Shown here: one piece after another, positions 54,030 through 64,000 of the stretch
Numbering within the stretch: the first letter of the stretch is position 1
Layout: each line of letters begins with the position of its first letter
DNA from: Anodontia alba
Taxonomy: Eukaryota > Mollusca > Bivalvia > Lucinida > Lucinidae
Direction of reading: 5' to 3'
Length of the DNA stretch: 64,000 nt
Assembly (NCBI GenBank): GCA_964016985.1
Contig: OZ024830.1
Span: 21,766,123-21,830,122, forward strand
Notes under the pieces: model-generated
What the model was told of the DNA's origin: nothing
The model's database searches: none
What the model saw: only the letters and a program-made list of their open reading frames with translations
Translations under genes and position numbers: made by a program

Positions 54030-54525
54030 TCACAATAGTGACCTCGGCAATAGTGCTATCATGATAATAAAGTGCAATAGTAATAGTATCTGCAATGGTA
54101 TTTTCACTATTGCAATAACTTCAATAGATCTAAAACTAGAAATATTAGATGTATAAATAAAAATCATAGGTCTATAAATAGAAAATATATGCATATATTA
54201 TAACCATAAAGAGAAATGCATACCAGAACTAAAAATATACAACACTTTAAAAGTTTTGGTTCAGTATGTGCTCAGTTCATCAAATATTACAGGAATAGTG
54301 TGCTTTCAAATAGAATTTCAGCACTGGATGTCATCAGAACTAAAGCTTTATGGAAACGTTTGGTCTTTTTTTAAGCAAATATAGTTCCCAGTAATAATTA
54401 CAGTACTTAGCATTGCAATAGGAACCTTCAATAGTAATAGTATTGCAATAGCGCTTTTGGCTAATAGCTTTTTGTGTAATAGTATCACAATAGTCATTTT
54501 GGCCTGCAATAGTCAACCATACTAA
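54030..54525. repeat. CAATAGT-rich element or repeat pair
   Basis: Two clusters of CAATAGT/GTAATAGTAT words (about 54,030-54,130 and 54,410-54,525) border AT-rich DNA. Shared phrase: CAATAGTAATAGTAT. They may be the ends of a degraded element; boundaries were not found. Confidence 0.5.
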
Positions 54526-55095
54526 ATATGACTTTATTAAGTTGTATTATGTATGACAGAGAAAATAATTCAATATAAAGACAGTCGTCATAAAGAGTCA
54601 GGTTCACAAAGACCTCAAACTCGGCACAGAAAATATCAAAAACACATAACTATGGCATAACTATTTCTCAGCATGTACAACTTCCTTTCTGCAAAATTAG
54701 CTCCTATTTTCTGGATTTAATCATTTTTCCAATGTGAAATATTTCAATGATGTTTAAAAAATTGCAGATATGGACATTATATCCTGCATTTGTGTTTTAT
54801 ATACCCCTTCTGATGCAAGCCCAAAAGTAAAATAAGAAGTGAAATTATCTGTTTCCATTGTTAATTAATCCAGTTGCAGCCAGTACTAAGCACTGAGTGA
54901 TGCCCCTAAAAAGTCTCCCTGTACTTTGTCAAAGTGCAGATAATATGAGCAACAACAGGAGAAAATCTTTCTTTTGAGTTTTTGACCACATAAGACTCAA
55001 ATAGGCCTACTCAGTCACAGCAATTAGCTAGAGTGTTGACATTTCTGATATGTGGTATATATACTGTCTAGACAGCAAACAACAATGGTGCTGAT
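54526..55095. other. Noncoding DNA
   Basis: No feature recognised. Confidence 0.5.
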
Positions 55096-55362
55096 CATCA
55101 CGAAAACATGCCTATATAATTTTGACCCACTTTTATATAGTAAAACTGGGGTTTACAGGGGTATACATTATTTTCTTATTTCTGCTCTAAAACGTAGATT
55201 GTGGGCACTCGTTAGAACCGCCTCGTCGAGGCGGTTCTAACGAGTACCCACAATCTATGTTTTTAGCAGAAATATGAAAATTATCAGAATTTTTCATCTG
55301 AAAAATTTCATTTTTTGGTGGTATAATTTTCAGTATATTTGAATAGGCGTGTTTTCGTAATG
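55096..55362 (+). mobile_element. Palindrome-core MITE, copy 5
   Basis: Left end CATCACGAAAACATGCCTAT, right end ATAGGCGTGTTTTCGTAATG. The central palindrome (about 55,185-55,270) is nearly perfect, with CGAGGCGGTTCTAACGAG arms. A short deletion removes CCCTTAAACC-like sequence in the left arm compared with copy 3. Confidence 0.9.
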
Positions 55363-56185
55363 CATACACTGCAGATGCACAAAGTATGTGCCTTTGTAGT
55401 GTTTGCATATGGCATAAAGTTAAGTTTATCTCATGACAAGGCTCTTATTTTTACTTCAGTCGTCTGTCACGTTTCTTCTGGTTAATGATTGAAAACAAGC
55501 ATTTTGTTTTAAATCCTTGCAGGGAGCATTTAAGCAGATGTTGAAAAGTGTGTTCCACCCAGTTTTTCCTTTTTTAATATGATCTCTGTCGATAACTAAA
55601 TTGATGATTATTTTTTCCCTTATAAAAAACATTCTAAGCTGTAAAACCTGGAACTAGCCAAACATTAATCTGTAAATGTAAAACAGTTATGAAAACATGT
55701 GTTTGTTTGACAATTAACACAGGCCAGTGCTAAAAAATTGCAGTTAACAATAAGACTGTTGTAAGAAAATATAAACTATATTATTCATATTTCATCAACT
55801 GTACTGGTCTACTCTCAATGTATATGAAGAACCAAATCATAGTATTATTATTGGGGGCGGTAAACCACCACCAGATTCACTATACTGCATTTCAATTATC
55901 CATTCAGCTGAAAAATACCTCACTAATAGACTAGTTCCATTAAGAAAAACTATAAACTATAACTAAAATTAACGACTATCGGGTGGCGGCGGATTTAGCT
56001 GATACGTAATAACGCATTTTACATAGCCATTTTCCATTAATACTAGATAATCGTAGAGCTAGATCCACATCGCAAAGTTGTTTATTCAAGCAAAGAAACT
56101 GACACCATTTTCACTGTTATGAATAGTTGTACTTCTTAGCGGACAAAATATTGGTTTATAATAAAACTGACTAGCAAACAATACA
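55363..56185. other. Noncoding DNA
   Basis: No feature recognised; frames are short and without motifs. Confidence 0.5.
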
Positions 56186-56189
56186 ACAG

Positions 56190-56258
56190 CCTCTCTGGTG
56201 CAGTGGTAACTATGGCTAGTTCGGTCTGATGTTCGAATCCCAGCATAAGTGATAATTT
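56190..56258 (+). ncRNA. tRNA-like sequence (probable SINE head or pseudogene)
   Basis: CTGGTGCAGTGGTAACT resembles an A box and GTTCGAATCCCAG a B box at tRNA-like spacing. D and anticodon stems pair poorly, so a working tRNA is unlikely. Confidence 0.4.
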
Positions 56259-56833
56259 TTGCTTTCGTTGTTTAGCTTTTGTTTTCGTTTTCAATATATC
56301 CTGTTCTTATTGATATCATTTCTATCTATCATTGTGGACTTGTTTACTTTTTTGAAATTTTAGGACACAGTATAGTTTGACGACAAGTAATAAGTCTGTG
56401 CGGAGGCGAAACTTATTTTCTTTTATTGCAGTGGTGCTGCATGGCATTCGAAATGTCACATTGTTTCTGTTGGGTAACTAGCATTTGATCGTCATAGTCG
56501 AAGCCAAATTACCGATGAGTATCCCATAACAACCTGGATGGTCTAGATATGTCTGTTTCAACACACAGCCTGATGAGTTTTCGCTGTTCTTTGAGCGAAG
56601 CGCACGGCCAATCTTGTTGAACATTGATTATTGCCCGAAAACCATGTATATTTAAATCCAGTGGCTGAAGAGTTCAATGAAAAGGATGACATGCGGTTTG
56701 TTTACTTTGAAAAAATTCTTTTGTAACGGCAATGTTTGCTTTGTGGTTTGTTCAGGACTTTTCTAGTTTGCGTCTTACCTCTTCGACTGCATTGCTTGTG
56801 ATAAAACGAACCTCATAGTCCGTCCGTCCGTTC

Positions 56834-56834
<1 letters not shown>

Positions 56835-56871
<37 letters not shown>
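56835..56871. repeat. (TC)n microsatellite
   Basis: About 17 TC units following GTCCGTCCGTTCG. Confidence 0.95.
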
Positions 56872-56874
<3 letters not shown>

Positions 56875-57720
56875 GCACCTTAGTTTGCTGATGTAATTTA
56901 AATGCTGCTTAATGACGCAGAAAATTATTCATGTAAGCCTTGATTACCATATAAGCTTTTGCTTACCTTACACACCAGCACCATAAGCGTTTTAACTGGA
57001 ATTGCTGTTCATCAGTGAACTTTATCTGGTGAAGGTGGTGATAAAGGTACCTCCAAACGGCGCGTGTTTACAAGTGAACAGGCTTCGTGGCCACGGACTG
57101 TGGCGCGTCAGAAAAGTTAAAACTGAAATTTATTTTCAAGAAAAACACAGATGTCTCCTCAAGGTTTGTGTCAGTGAATGTGTCTTATTTGAAAGAAAGA
57201 AAAAGTGTATTAATGGTTATGGGAAGGTGATCTAAAGGTTTTACAGAGACATTAAACCTTTTTGTGAAGCAAAAGGGTTGGGTATGCTCCAGGCAACCCC
57301 TGTGGAACCAAAGAATCTTGTCACTAATGTGTTTTTGTTAATAAGAATCAAGAATATATATGGTTTATGGGTGGTTGTCTGAAAAAGTATCAAGACTGAA
57401 AGCATTTTACGTAGAGAAGGGGTGGAACATGCCCCCGAAGTATCCCTGGGAATCCGAGATCCATGTTCTTCTCGTGCCGGGCATAGCCTTTATTAGCCAG
57501 GAGGTTATATCCACCTCAACATGGCAGGCACATATATGTCCGCCCAAGTCAGGATTCAAACCCACGACTGCCGGATAGGATTCAATGCATCTTATCGTAA
57601 GCAACGAGAATATATATGGTTTATTGATGATATTCTGAACCATTTGTAAGTTATAGTTCACATCTAGGCTTTTCAAAAACGAAAGCCCATGTGAAAAATT
57701 TAAAATAATTAAGCCTGTTT
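56872..57720. other. Noncoding DNA with a B-box-like sequence
   Basis: A minus-strand B-box-like GGTTTGAATCC (plus-strand GGATTCAAACCCACGACTGC, about 57,550) suggests a degraded tRNA-derived element at about 57,395-57,590. No gene recognised. Confidence 0.4.
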
Positions 57721-58265
57721 TGCATCAGGCATACGATTTTTTGCCGTACGATTTCCTTATATGTATTTGATATCGCAAGGCAGCATCACAATGCCCTGCG
57801 GCTGTTTCAGTTATAATACGATGTTAGCAGCTTCAACGTCCAAAATTGCAAACAATTTCTACGACAGTCTTAAGATGGCCGTAGGACTGTAGTGCAAATT
57901 TACAAAACTGTCGCAAGGCTGTCGTAAGAATTCTTGCAGTCATCCGTACAATAAAGAAAAAAATGTAAGGCTGTCGCACGAATGCCTTACCATGTTCGTG
58001 CGTTCATCGTGCAAAAAAGGCCAGTATCCAAAACCTTTGAAAATCGTGCGAAATCATATGTCAACCCCGCGTTTGTCTTGAGGCTGTCTTACGGCAGCCG
58101 TACAGCGTGCAAAAAGCACCAAAAATCGTAGAAATAATGTGTATGTTGAAAATTTGACGTACGGCGCTACGATAACCGTCCGACGCTGCAAATTCGTAGG
58201 ACTGTCTTGTGGCTATCGCACGGACTTCTGCGATTTTTTGCCAAAAGGACAACCGTATCTAGCCG
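57721..58265. repeat. GTCGTA/CGTACGG word cluster
   Basis: Many GGCTGTCGTAAG, GCCGTACG, TCGTGCG and CGCACG words lie within 540 bp, in both orientations. Possibly a degraded repeat or non-autonomous element; ends not identified. Confidence 0.5.
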
Positions 58266-58849
58266 TATTAAATACTATCAGACGACGTGCAGAACTCTGG
58301 TTTGCCAACTGTTGGAGTCAGGGTCCTATGAGCTTAGTAAAGCCTGTATAATTTTGTATATACTATAGGAATGCCTTTTTATAGAATATATATTATGTAT
58401 GTTCGTTTGCAGGAAGTACAATATATTGCACACGCGCATATGCACGAACAGACGGATGGACAGGGGTAAACCTTGATGCATTCGTGCTTTTCTTCGAGTT
58501 GGATTGTTATACCATATGTTCACTTTTCCAAGGTCATTTTTACAGAAATGTTTACCGTCCAGAATGAACTGTAAAACTTAGTGTTTTAAATATGGTCAAT
58601 ATTTGGTAATTCTGGGAAACAATACATTACACCATGTGTGAATACAGTGTCAACATGTTGGGGAAAATGAAAAATCTTGATTGTTGAAAACACTTACAAT
58701 TTTTTGTATTGCCTTCCGGTGAACTCACACCAGGCAAATTTTCGCTTAAAACCGAGATGGTAGGGCTTAGCGTTACAGAATTAAGGTTGATGTCCGAGTA
58801 AATGTAATCTTTGTTTGTCACTTTCTCAAACAACTCTTTAAATTATACC

Positions 58850-58885
<36 letters not shown>

Positions 58886-60250
58886 TGGACTAAACAACCA
58901 TGGAACAGGGATAAAAACAAGAGATGGATTCTTTTTTTTTCATTTTTCTTTGCACTATATGAATAGCCATTTGTTAAACAATTTCTTGCCTTAGCAGAAA
59001 AATGCTTATCTGTCGGACACTTTTCACGGCGCATACTAATTACGGAAACGTATCCATGCATTCCCGGTAATCTTTGCAAATACATATTAAATAACTGTTT
59101 TCTGACTGTATTTTTATTTCTCGTATATAATTATAAAATTTAATGGCATTATTGTGTAATGGAGTCGCCCCCTATATCAATCTACATAGCCATAGTTAAA
59201 ACCATTGAAGCTCACTCACATGCTTATTGCTATATAAGTACAGGATTGGTGAGGTACAATTTGCACGAAGATATTTCCCTGATGTGTTCCATACGGGGCC
59301 AATTTTATGACCAACATAAAAGTTTCCGCCAACTTTCTGTCTACTTTCAGTGTCCCAAATTTATGTGTGTCCGTCCTTCAGAGTCCGTCTCACCGTTCGC
59401 GAAACTCGCGTCGTAAGAAAAGTGCCCGTGGGTACAGCTCGCGGCATAAGAAAATCTACCGTGCGTTCCGATAGTGTGTATATCTACTCTGCCCGAGGAA
59501 TGGCGATTGCTGTTTGGTTAGTTTTGTTTCAAACATGTCTAAAAACGATGGCCGAATATTAATTCTCTGAACAAGTTTGACTTTAAAAATCTTCTATCGA
59601 GCGCAGAGTTTGGCTTCTCTCTCATCATATTCGAATCCGGAAAATACCCGAAATCCAATGATGTAGTTTCAATAGCAGACGGTAAAGACTCCCGCTAAAA
59701 CAAATGTTTGCTAATGAACTGGTGGATATTACTCATCGTACCACTGAAAATATCTTTACATGCAATTTTTTTTAAAGTTTGCAATGAATGCAAAAGTTTG
59801 CAAATTCAATTTTCACTTCAGTCGCTTATCATGATCGGATGATAACAATGTTTGGCCCTCTAAATCATTTTTCTATTGAAGCTGAGATTTAAAGACAGGA
59901 TTTTCAAATCGGTGGTCTGGTTCCAAGGTCGATTTAAACTGGTAACCAGCTCAGGAAAAGTAGGCGGGGCTTAGCCTAGGTAGGCTTGCTATCTATAAGG
60001 GTCATAAAACTGAAAAGGATTTATAATGTCTATTGAAACCAATCAGGAATTGTGTCTATTCACAAGGTAAGTATTAAACTGATAAGACTTAAACGTGGTA
60101 CGATGCAGTACATGTATTAGTCTGTACTTGTAAGATCAAGTACGGCGGCTGTCGATGGCTGACAGAAAACGTAATGGTGAACGGCTAGGAAGCTTTCCCT
60201 GAAAGGTGTGGTTAGGGTCGCGTAAAACCTCAGCAAAACAAAAACAAAGA
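58266..60250. other. Noncoding DNA with (GA)n
   Basis: A (GA)n tract lies at 58,854-58,884. A SINE-like tail, CGTAAAACCTCAGCAAAACA, occurs at about 60,213-60,235 without a recognisable SINE body. No gene supported. Confidence 0.5.
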
Positions 60251-60299
60251 ATACTTGTTAGAACCGCTTCGGTAGCCTCGGTGAGTTTTGAGCAGATAT
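60251..60299. repeat. Fragment of the palindrome-core MITE
   Basis: ACTTGTTAGAACCGCTTCGG followed by CCTCGGTGAGTTTTGAGCAG matches the core of the five full copies, with the second arm largely deleted. Confidence 0.65.
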
Positions 60300-60395
60300 A
60301 AAAAACAATATAGCAAAATCTTCATCCGATTGTTTTTTATTTTAACAACCATAAAATTCCTGTTTCAGTAATGGAAACGTAGAAAAGAAAAAAAT

Positions 60396-60468
60396 GTGTA
60401 CGTGTGGGATTCGAATCAGCCACCTATGACGCTGAAGTCCAGCGTGCTAACCATTATACCACAGAGAC
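60396..60468 (-). ncRNA. tRNA-like sequence, minus strand
   Basis: Read on the minus strand: A box TGGTATAATGG, a strong ACGCT/AGCGT stem in the anticodon region, and B box GATTCGAATCC. The acceptor stem pairs at about five of seven positions. The anticodon loop GGACTTC lacks the usual T33, so a functional tRNA is doubtful; a tRNA pseudogene or SINE head is more likely. Confidence 0.5.
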
Positions 60469-61864
60469 TATTATTTCTATAATGTTTATAAAAGGTTATA
60501 CCCATTTGTTTGAATTATAGGTAGTTGTACATAATTCTAAACAGTGATTTATAGTTTATAGTTTAAGTCGATAGTTTATAGTTTGGTGCTTAATGGTACT
60601 AGTCCAATAACTACCTAAAATTGCTCCCAAAATAGCTCCCTGCTAACACTAAATTCTTCAGTTAAACATATTAGCTTTATACACTCTGATGCTTATAAAT
60701 AGCTATTAAATGAACAAGGGCAAAGGAAACATCATACTTTTTGAAGAAATATGATGTTGATCATATTGTGTACAATATCGGTGGACGAAATATGAATACT
60801 CTGGGCCAGTATTACAGTAAAGCAAACCAAATCTACAGTGTTGTCTAACAAGCAGAGGTGATTTTAGGACTTTGTAATACAGGGGGCGCTCCACCATGAG
60901 ACACAGAGGTGGGACGGGTGAAATCCATAAGTTGCGTGGCCTTAAATATTTTGTGTGTCTACTTTTCTTTCTTCTTATCTAGTGCCCAATTAAAAGCTGA
61001 GCAAGAGGTTTTACACAAATGGACCAATTTGACCTATATTTCTCAGTAATATAGGCGAGACATTTCATAGCAGATCATTTTGTACTATTATAACAGTTAG
61101 CCTAAGTTCTGCTTCAGTACATGCAAACAATAAGAAAATAGTTCTTAAAATACTTCCTTTTATGATTATTATCAGAATAAAAAAAAAAAAAAAAAAAGAA
61201 TATGATTGGCATTTCCTGCCAGCATAATGCTATCTGGTAATTGAGTTGTTTTGGTAATGTATAAGGTAAGTTGTTTCCCTTTGTAACATGTAACATCCAT
61301 TGATAAGATGAGTGATATCATTGAATTTTTATCAGTATTTGATACCTTACTTTAATGTCAGAGAAAAATGAATGAAAAACAACTTCTTTAATACTTTTAG
61401 GAAAAAAAGAAAATCATTCAGAAAATTGCGGGAATCTTCTTCTTCTTCTTCTTTTTTTTGTTTTGCTGAAGCATGCCCCCTTTCAGTACATTAAACATTG
61501 AGAGGCCACCAGAAATTTGGGCAAATTCTGTGCTCTATATTTAATAATCTCTGGAAAAAAAAAAAAAAAGTGACCCTAGCCGCAGTTCTACTGACCACAG
61601 AAAGAGGGCAGAGAAGGGGCTATTCTAAAGCTGTCTTTTGGCACAATAAAGATGGCGATCTATGCAAGTAAAGTTTGTGTATGCTTGTTTGTAACCAAAA
61701 ATATTGGAAAGTTTATAGCGCCAGGTTTGAACTGTAAATTAAGAGATGATGGTGTGAAATCTTGAACATCTTTAATTAGTTTCTTTGTGTTTTCTGTAAG
61801 GGGATAAACTGCACCATCCGTCGCATTAATTGGTATCCGTCCCTGTTTACGCCTATGAAAAAAT
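60469..61864. other. Noncoding DNA with simple repeats
   Basis: A-runs at 61,179-61,197 and about 61,556-61,569, and (TTC)n at 61,436-61,452. No gene recognised. Confidence 0.5.
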
Positions 61865-62165
61865 ATGGCTGAATATTGGCTGAACAGCGATTTTAACTTA
61901 AGCTGAATACTTCTGAACTGCTACATTGAACTCATTTCTGAATCTTTCCTGAAATTGGGACTGTTCCAGCCATAATCTAGACATTTTCAGCTATTTTTTC
62001 AAACTCCAAAGTTCAGTAATTTTCAGACAAGTTTAAGAAATATTCAGGAATGATTCAGAAATATTCAGCTAGAACTCCGAAGAATTCAGCACTCAGAAAT
62101 ATTCAGATATGATTCAGAAATATTCAGCCAAATTCAGGCATATTTAGCTAAAACTCAGAATGTAA
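61865..62165. repeat. ATTCAG/CTGAAT inverted cluster
   Basis: The left half is rich in CTGAAT/TTCTGAA (61,865-61,960). The right half is rich in the complement ATTCAGAAATATTCAG (62,030-62,160). Overall it reads as an imperfect inverted repeat. Confidence 0.55.
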
Positions 62166-62284
62166 GGTTCAAGCGGGGCAATTTAAATATCCCCATGCTT
62201 TAATGATGGGGAAATTGCAAGTGCCTGTCTGTCTGTCTGTCTGTTCATCTGTCTGTCACACTATCTCCACCTATTCCATTGGGC

Positions 62285-62556
62285 AAAGACCAGGAGGTCG
62301 CCAGTTCAACCCCTGCCAAGGTCGGCAACATTCTTTCGTGGAGATTGATCATGAAATATTTTCTACATTCATTCTCTCCCTTCCGCTGATTCACGAAGGG
62401 CAGTTGTCAGTTTCTGGCGAAAGAATGTGCACAATACTGGTTAACCGCTTAGAGGACTAAGTCTGCCCAGTAAACTTGTGGTTAGGTAAACTGACCGCGC
62501 TTGACATGATCCCATTGGGTTGACTGGGCCGTAAAACTGCAACACAAACAAACAAA
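62285..62556 (+). mobile_element. SINE copy, 5'-truncated
   Basis: Starts within the tRNA head at AAGACCAGGAGGTCG, retains the B box (CAGTTCAACCCCTGCC) and body, and ends with a CAACACAAACAAACAAA tail. The A box is missing. Confidence 0.9.
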
Positions 62557-62725
62557 GGGCTAGTTTCGCTTTTCTATTGCGATGTGCCTACTTCAGAAGG
62601 TCTAATTTGGAAAGTAAGCAAATCCAAGAAAAAATATTGCTACCTGACACCTTAATGTCTGTAGTTTAATTGTCAGGTGAAGTATGTGATACATTTGTAC
62701 TCTACCTTGCAGTACAAGCCGGCTT

Positions 62726-62796
62726 TTATAGCAACGTGGTAGAGTGTAATGGCCTGTCACGCAGACGGCCTGGGTTCGATCCCCGGCTGTGGCATT
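62726..62796 (+). ncRNA. tRNA-like sequence, Asp-like anticodon loop
   Basis: TAGCAACGTGGTAGAG resembles an A box with one mismatch. The loop TGTCACG matches that of tRNA-Asp(GTC). The T arm CTGGG-TTCGATC-CCCGG pairs fully. The anticodon stem is poor, so a pseudogene or tRNA-derived repeat is more likely than a working gene. Confidence 0.4.
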
Positions 62797-62897
62797 GGTG
62801 ATTAGAATTTTTTCACCTGTTACATTTGGCACTCACTGTAAATAACCTTATAGCCTTTTAGAACTTTGAAATAAATTGAGCAGGTTCAACTTTCAAG

Positions 62898-63188
62898 GTG
62901 CTAGGATCAAGGTAGTTAAGGTTATTTTTAGAAAAAAAAAACAAACTTTGCCATCGCTCTAGTGCTTACATTTATCAGGATCAAGGTAGTTAAGGCTATT
63001 TTTAGAAAAAAAAAACAAACTTTGCCATCGCTCTAGTGCTTACATTTATCAATGGATTTTAATATTATTTCACATAAATGTTGGGTGTGTACTGTGTAAT
63101 ATCTCGAGCAAGTTCAGCTTTCAGGAAGCTGGCTCAAGGTTAAGGTAACTGTGGCTGTTTTTAGAAAAAAAAAGGAGATTTGTCATCA
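62898..63188 (+). repeat. Tandem repeat with GCTCAAGGT and CTCTAG blocks, left part
   Basis: A 74-bp direct duplication (CTCTAGTGCTTACATTTATC at 62,957 and 63,031) lies within a longer unit of about 150 bp. That unit includes CAAGGTAGTTAAGG, TTTTTAGAAAAAAAAA and CATCACTCTAGCC. It continues after the 436-bp insertion. Confidence 0.75.
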
Positions 63189-63196
63189 CTCTAGCC

Positions 63197-63632
63197 CTCG
63201 GGGGGGTAACTTAAGGGTAATTTTGGTACGGGTGTACGAGCCAGTATTTCAAAACCTACCCCATTCATATACCTGGCCTTTGAAAAAACGGACCCATTCA
63301 TATACTTGATAATCCAAAATGTTGATCTATTCATATACTGCCCTTTGATTTTTTGTATCCATTTTTTGCTGGTTGTTACACAAATATCACAGTCAATTCA
63401 TGTAATACCAAGAGGATAAGCAGCCTCGAAAAATATCTGAGCGAAAAATATGTGCATATACCAGGATGTCAGAAAAATGGGGCCTTTCACAAAGGAATCC
63501 AGAAAAATAGGGCCATTCATATACTTTTTGTTGAAAAGAGGGGGCCAATCATATACCTGGCAGTGCTGAAAAAGGGGGCTATTCGGCATGCACATCCATA
63601 CTATGCCATATATAGGAAGTTACCCCCCCGAG
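63197..63632. mobile_element. 436-bp MITE-like element with 8-bp target duplication
   Basis: The termini are exact inverted repeats, CTCGGGGGGGTAACTT and AAGTTACCCCCCCGAG. CTCTAGCC is present on both sides (63,189-63,196 and 63,633-63,640). Internally ATTCATATAC recurs at 63,263, 63,296, 63,329 and 63,515, with a variant at 63,547. No coding capacity. An 8-bp duplication is seen with hAT-type and some other DNA transposons, but the terminal sequence is not one I recognise. Confidence 0.85.
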
Positions 63633-63640
63633 CTCTAGCC

Positions 63641-63900
63641 CCTGCATTTATCAATGGATTTTGATATATCTTCACACAATTGTTGGGTTTTATAATATCT
63701 TGAGCAAATTCAACTTTAAGCTTGCTGGGCTCAAGGTCAAGGTAACTGTGGCTATTTTTTAGAAAAAAAAAGTTGTCATCACTCTCAGACTAGCCCCTGC
63801 ATTTATCAGTCGATTTTGATATATCTTCACACATTTGTGGGTATGATAATATCTTCCCGGTATATAGACGTTACCTAGCCTATCTGTGCAAAAATGCGTT
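63641..63900 (+). repeat. Tandem repeat with GCTCAAGGT and CTCTAG blocks, right part
   Basis: Two units of about 150 bp: AGCCCCTGCATTTATCA at 63,637 and 63,793, GATTTTGATATATCTTCACA, and GCTCAAGGTCAAGGTAACTG. Confidence 0.75.
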
Positions 63901-64000
63901 TCTGGAGACCTATTTGTTCTAGCAACGTAGCCTATCTGTAGTAAACAAACCATGACAGGGAGGGAGCACGGATTTGGCCATTAAGAGCAACATATTTACA

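Noticed and set aside
56190..56258. Functional tRNA gene
   Set aside because: D and anticodon stems do not pair well; only the A- and B-box-like words are convincing.

Overview
The window looks like a repeat-dominated, AT-rich stretch of an animal nuclear genome. A marine invertebrate, most likely a bivalve mollusc, is my best guess; this is inference from the character of the repeats (tRNA-derived SINEs, many short palindromic elements, GATATC-rich arrays, CCCCGCCA-type tandem repeats), not from any diagnostic gene. I found no convincing host protein-coding gene. The recognisable coding sequence is all decayed transposable-element sequence: a full-length EN-RT-RNaseH LINE, three LINE fragments and a mariner transposase.

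Layout. 1-6.3 kb: a SINE appears to be split by a 4.5-kb element with inverted ends that carries a recurrent GTTAC-N4-GTTAC motif; a pogo-type MITE and a foldback hairpin follow. 6.3-9.7 kb: noncoding DNA with several near-perfect hairpins. 9.7-26.2 kb: a tandem macrosatellite (unit about 2.6-2.8 kb, each complete unit ending in a GATATC minisatellite), repeatedly invaded. A 6.45-kb LINE (15-bp target duplication), a SINE (13-bp duplication), a palindromic MITE and a LINE fragment all sit inside units, and uninterrupted sister units show the empty sites. 26.2-29.1 kb: a foldback element made of GATATC/TTCGAA repeats, low-complexity DNA, another palindromic MITE and another GATATC array. 29-38 kb: sparse DNA with two SINEs, two more MITE copies and 160-bp tandem repeats. 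38-43 kb: a dispersed 17-bp motif and a 30-bp minisatellite holding a LINE fragment that itself holds a 534-bp miniature LTR retrotransposon. 45-50 kb: a second copy of that LINE fragment and a complete but dead mariner. 50-64 kb: tandem repeats, a fifth MITE copy, tRNA-like sequences and a 436-bp element with 8-bp target duplications.

There is no gene network to describe; what the window shows is the order of insertions. The most interesting single item is the miniature LTR element at 41,298-41,831. It has 225-bp LTRs that differ by one base as read by eye, a proline-tRNA-type primer site directly after LTR1, a polypurine tract directly before LTR2, no coding capacity, and a tRNA-like sequence with A and B boxes inside each LTR. 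Its 4-bp target duplication is confirmed by the empty paralogous site near 46,250. All comparisons were made by eye; no alignment or database search was run.
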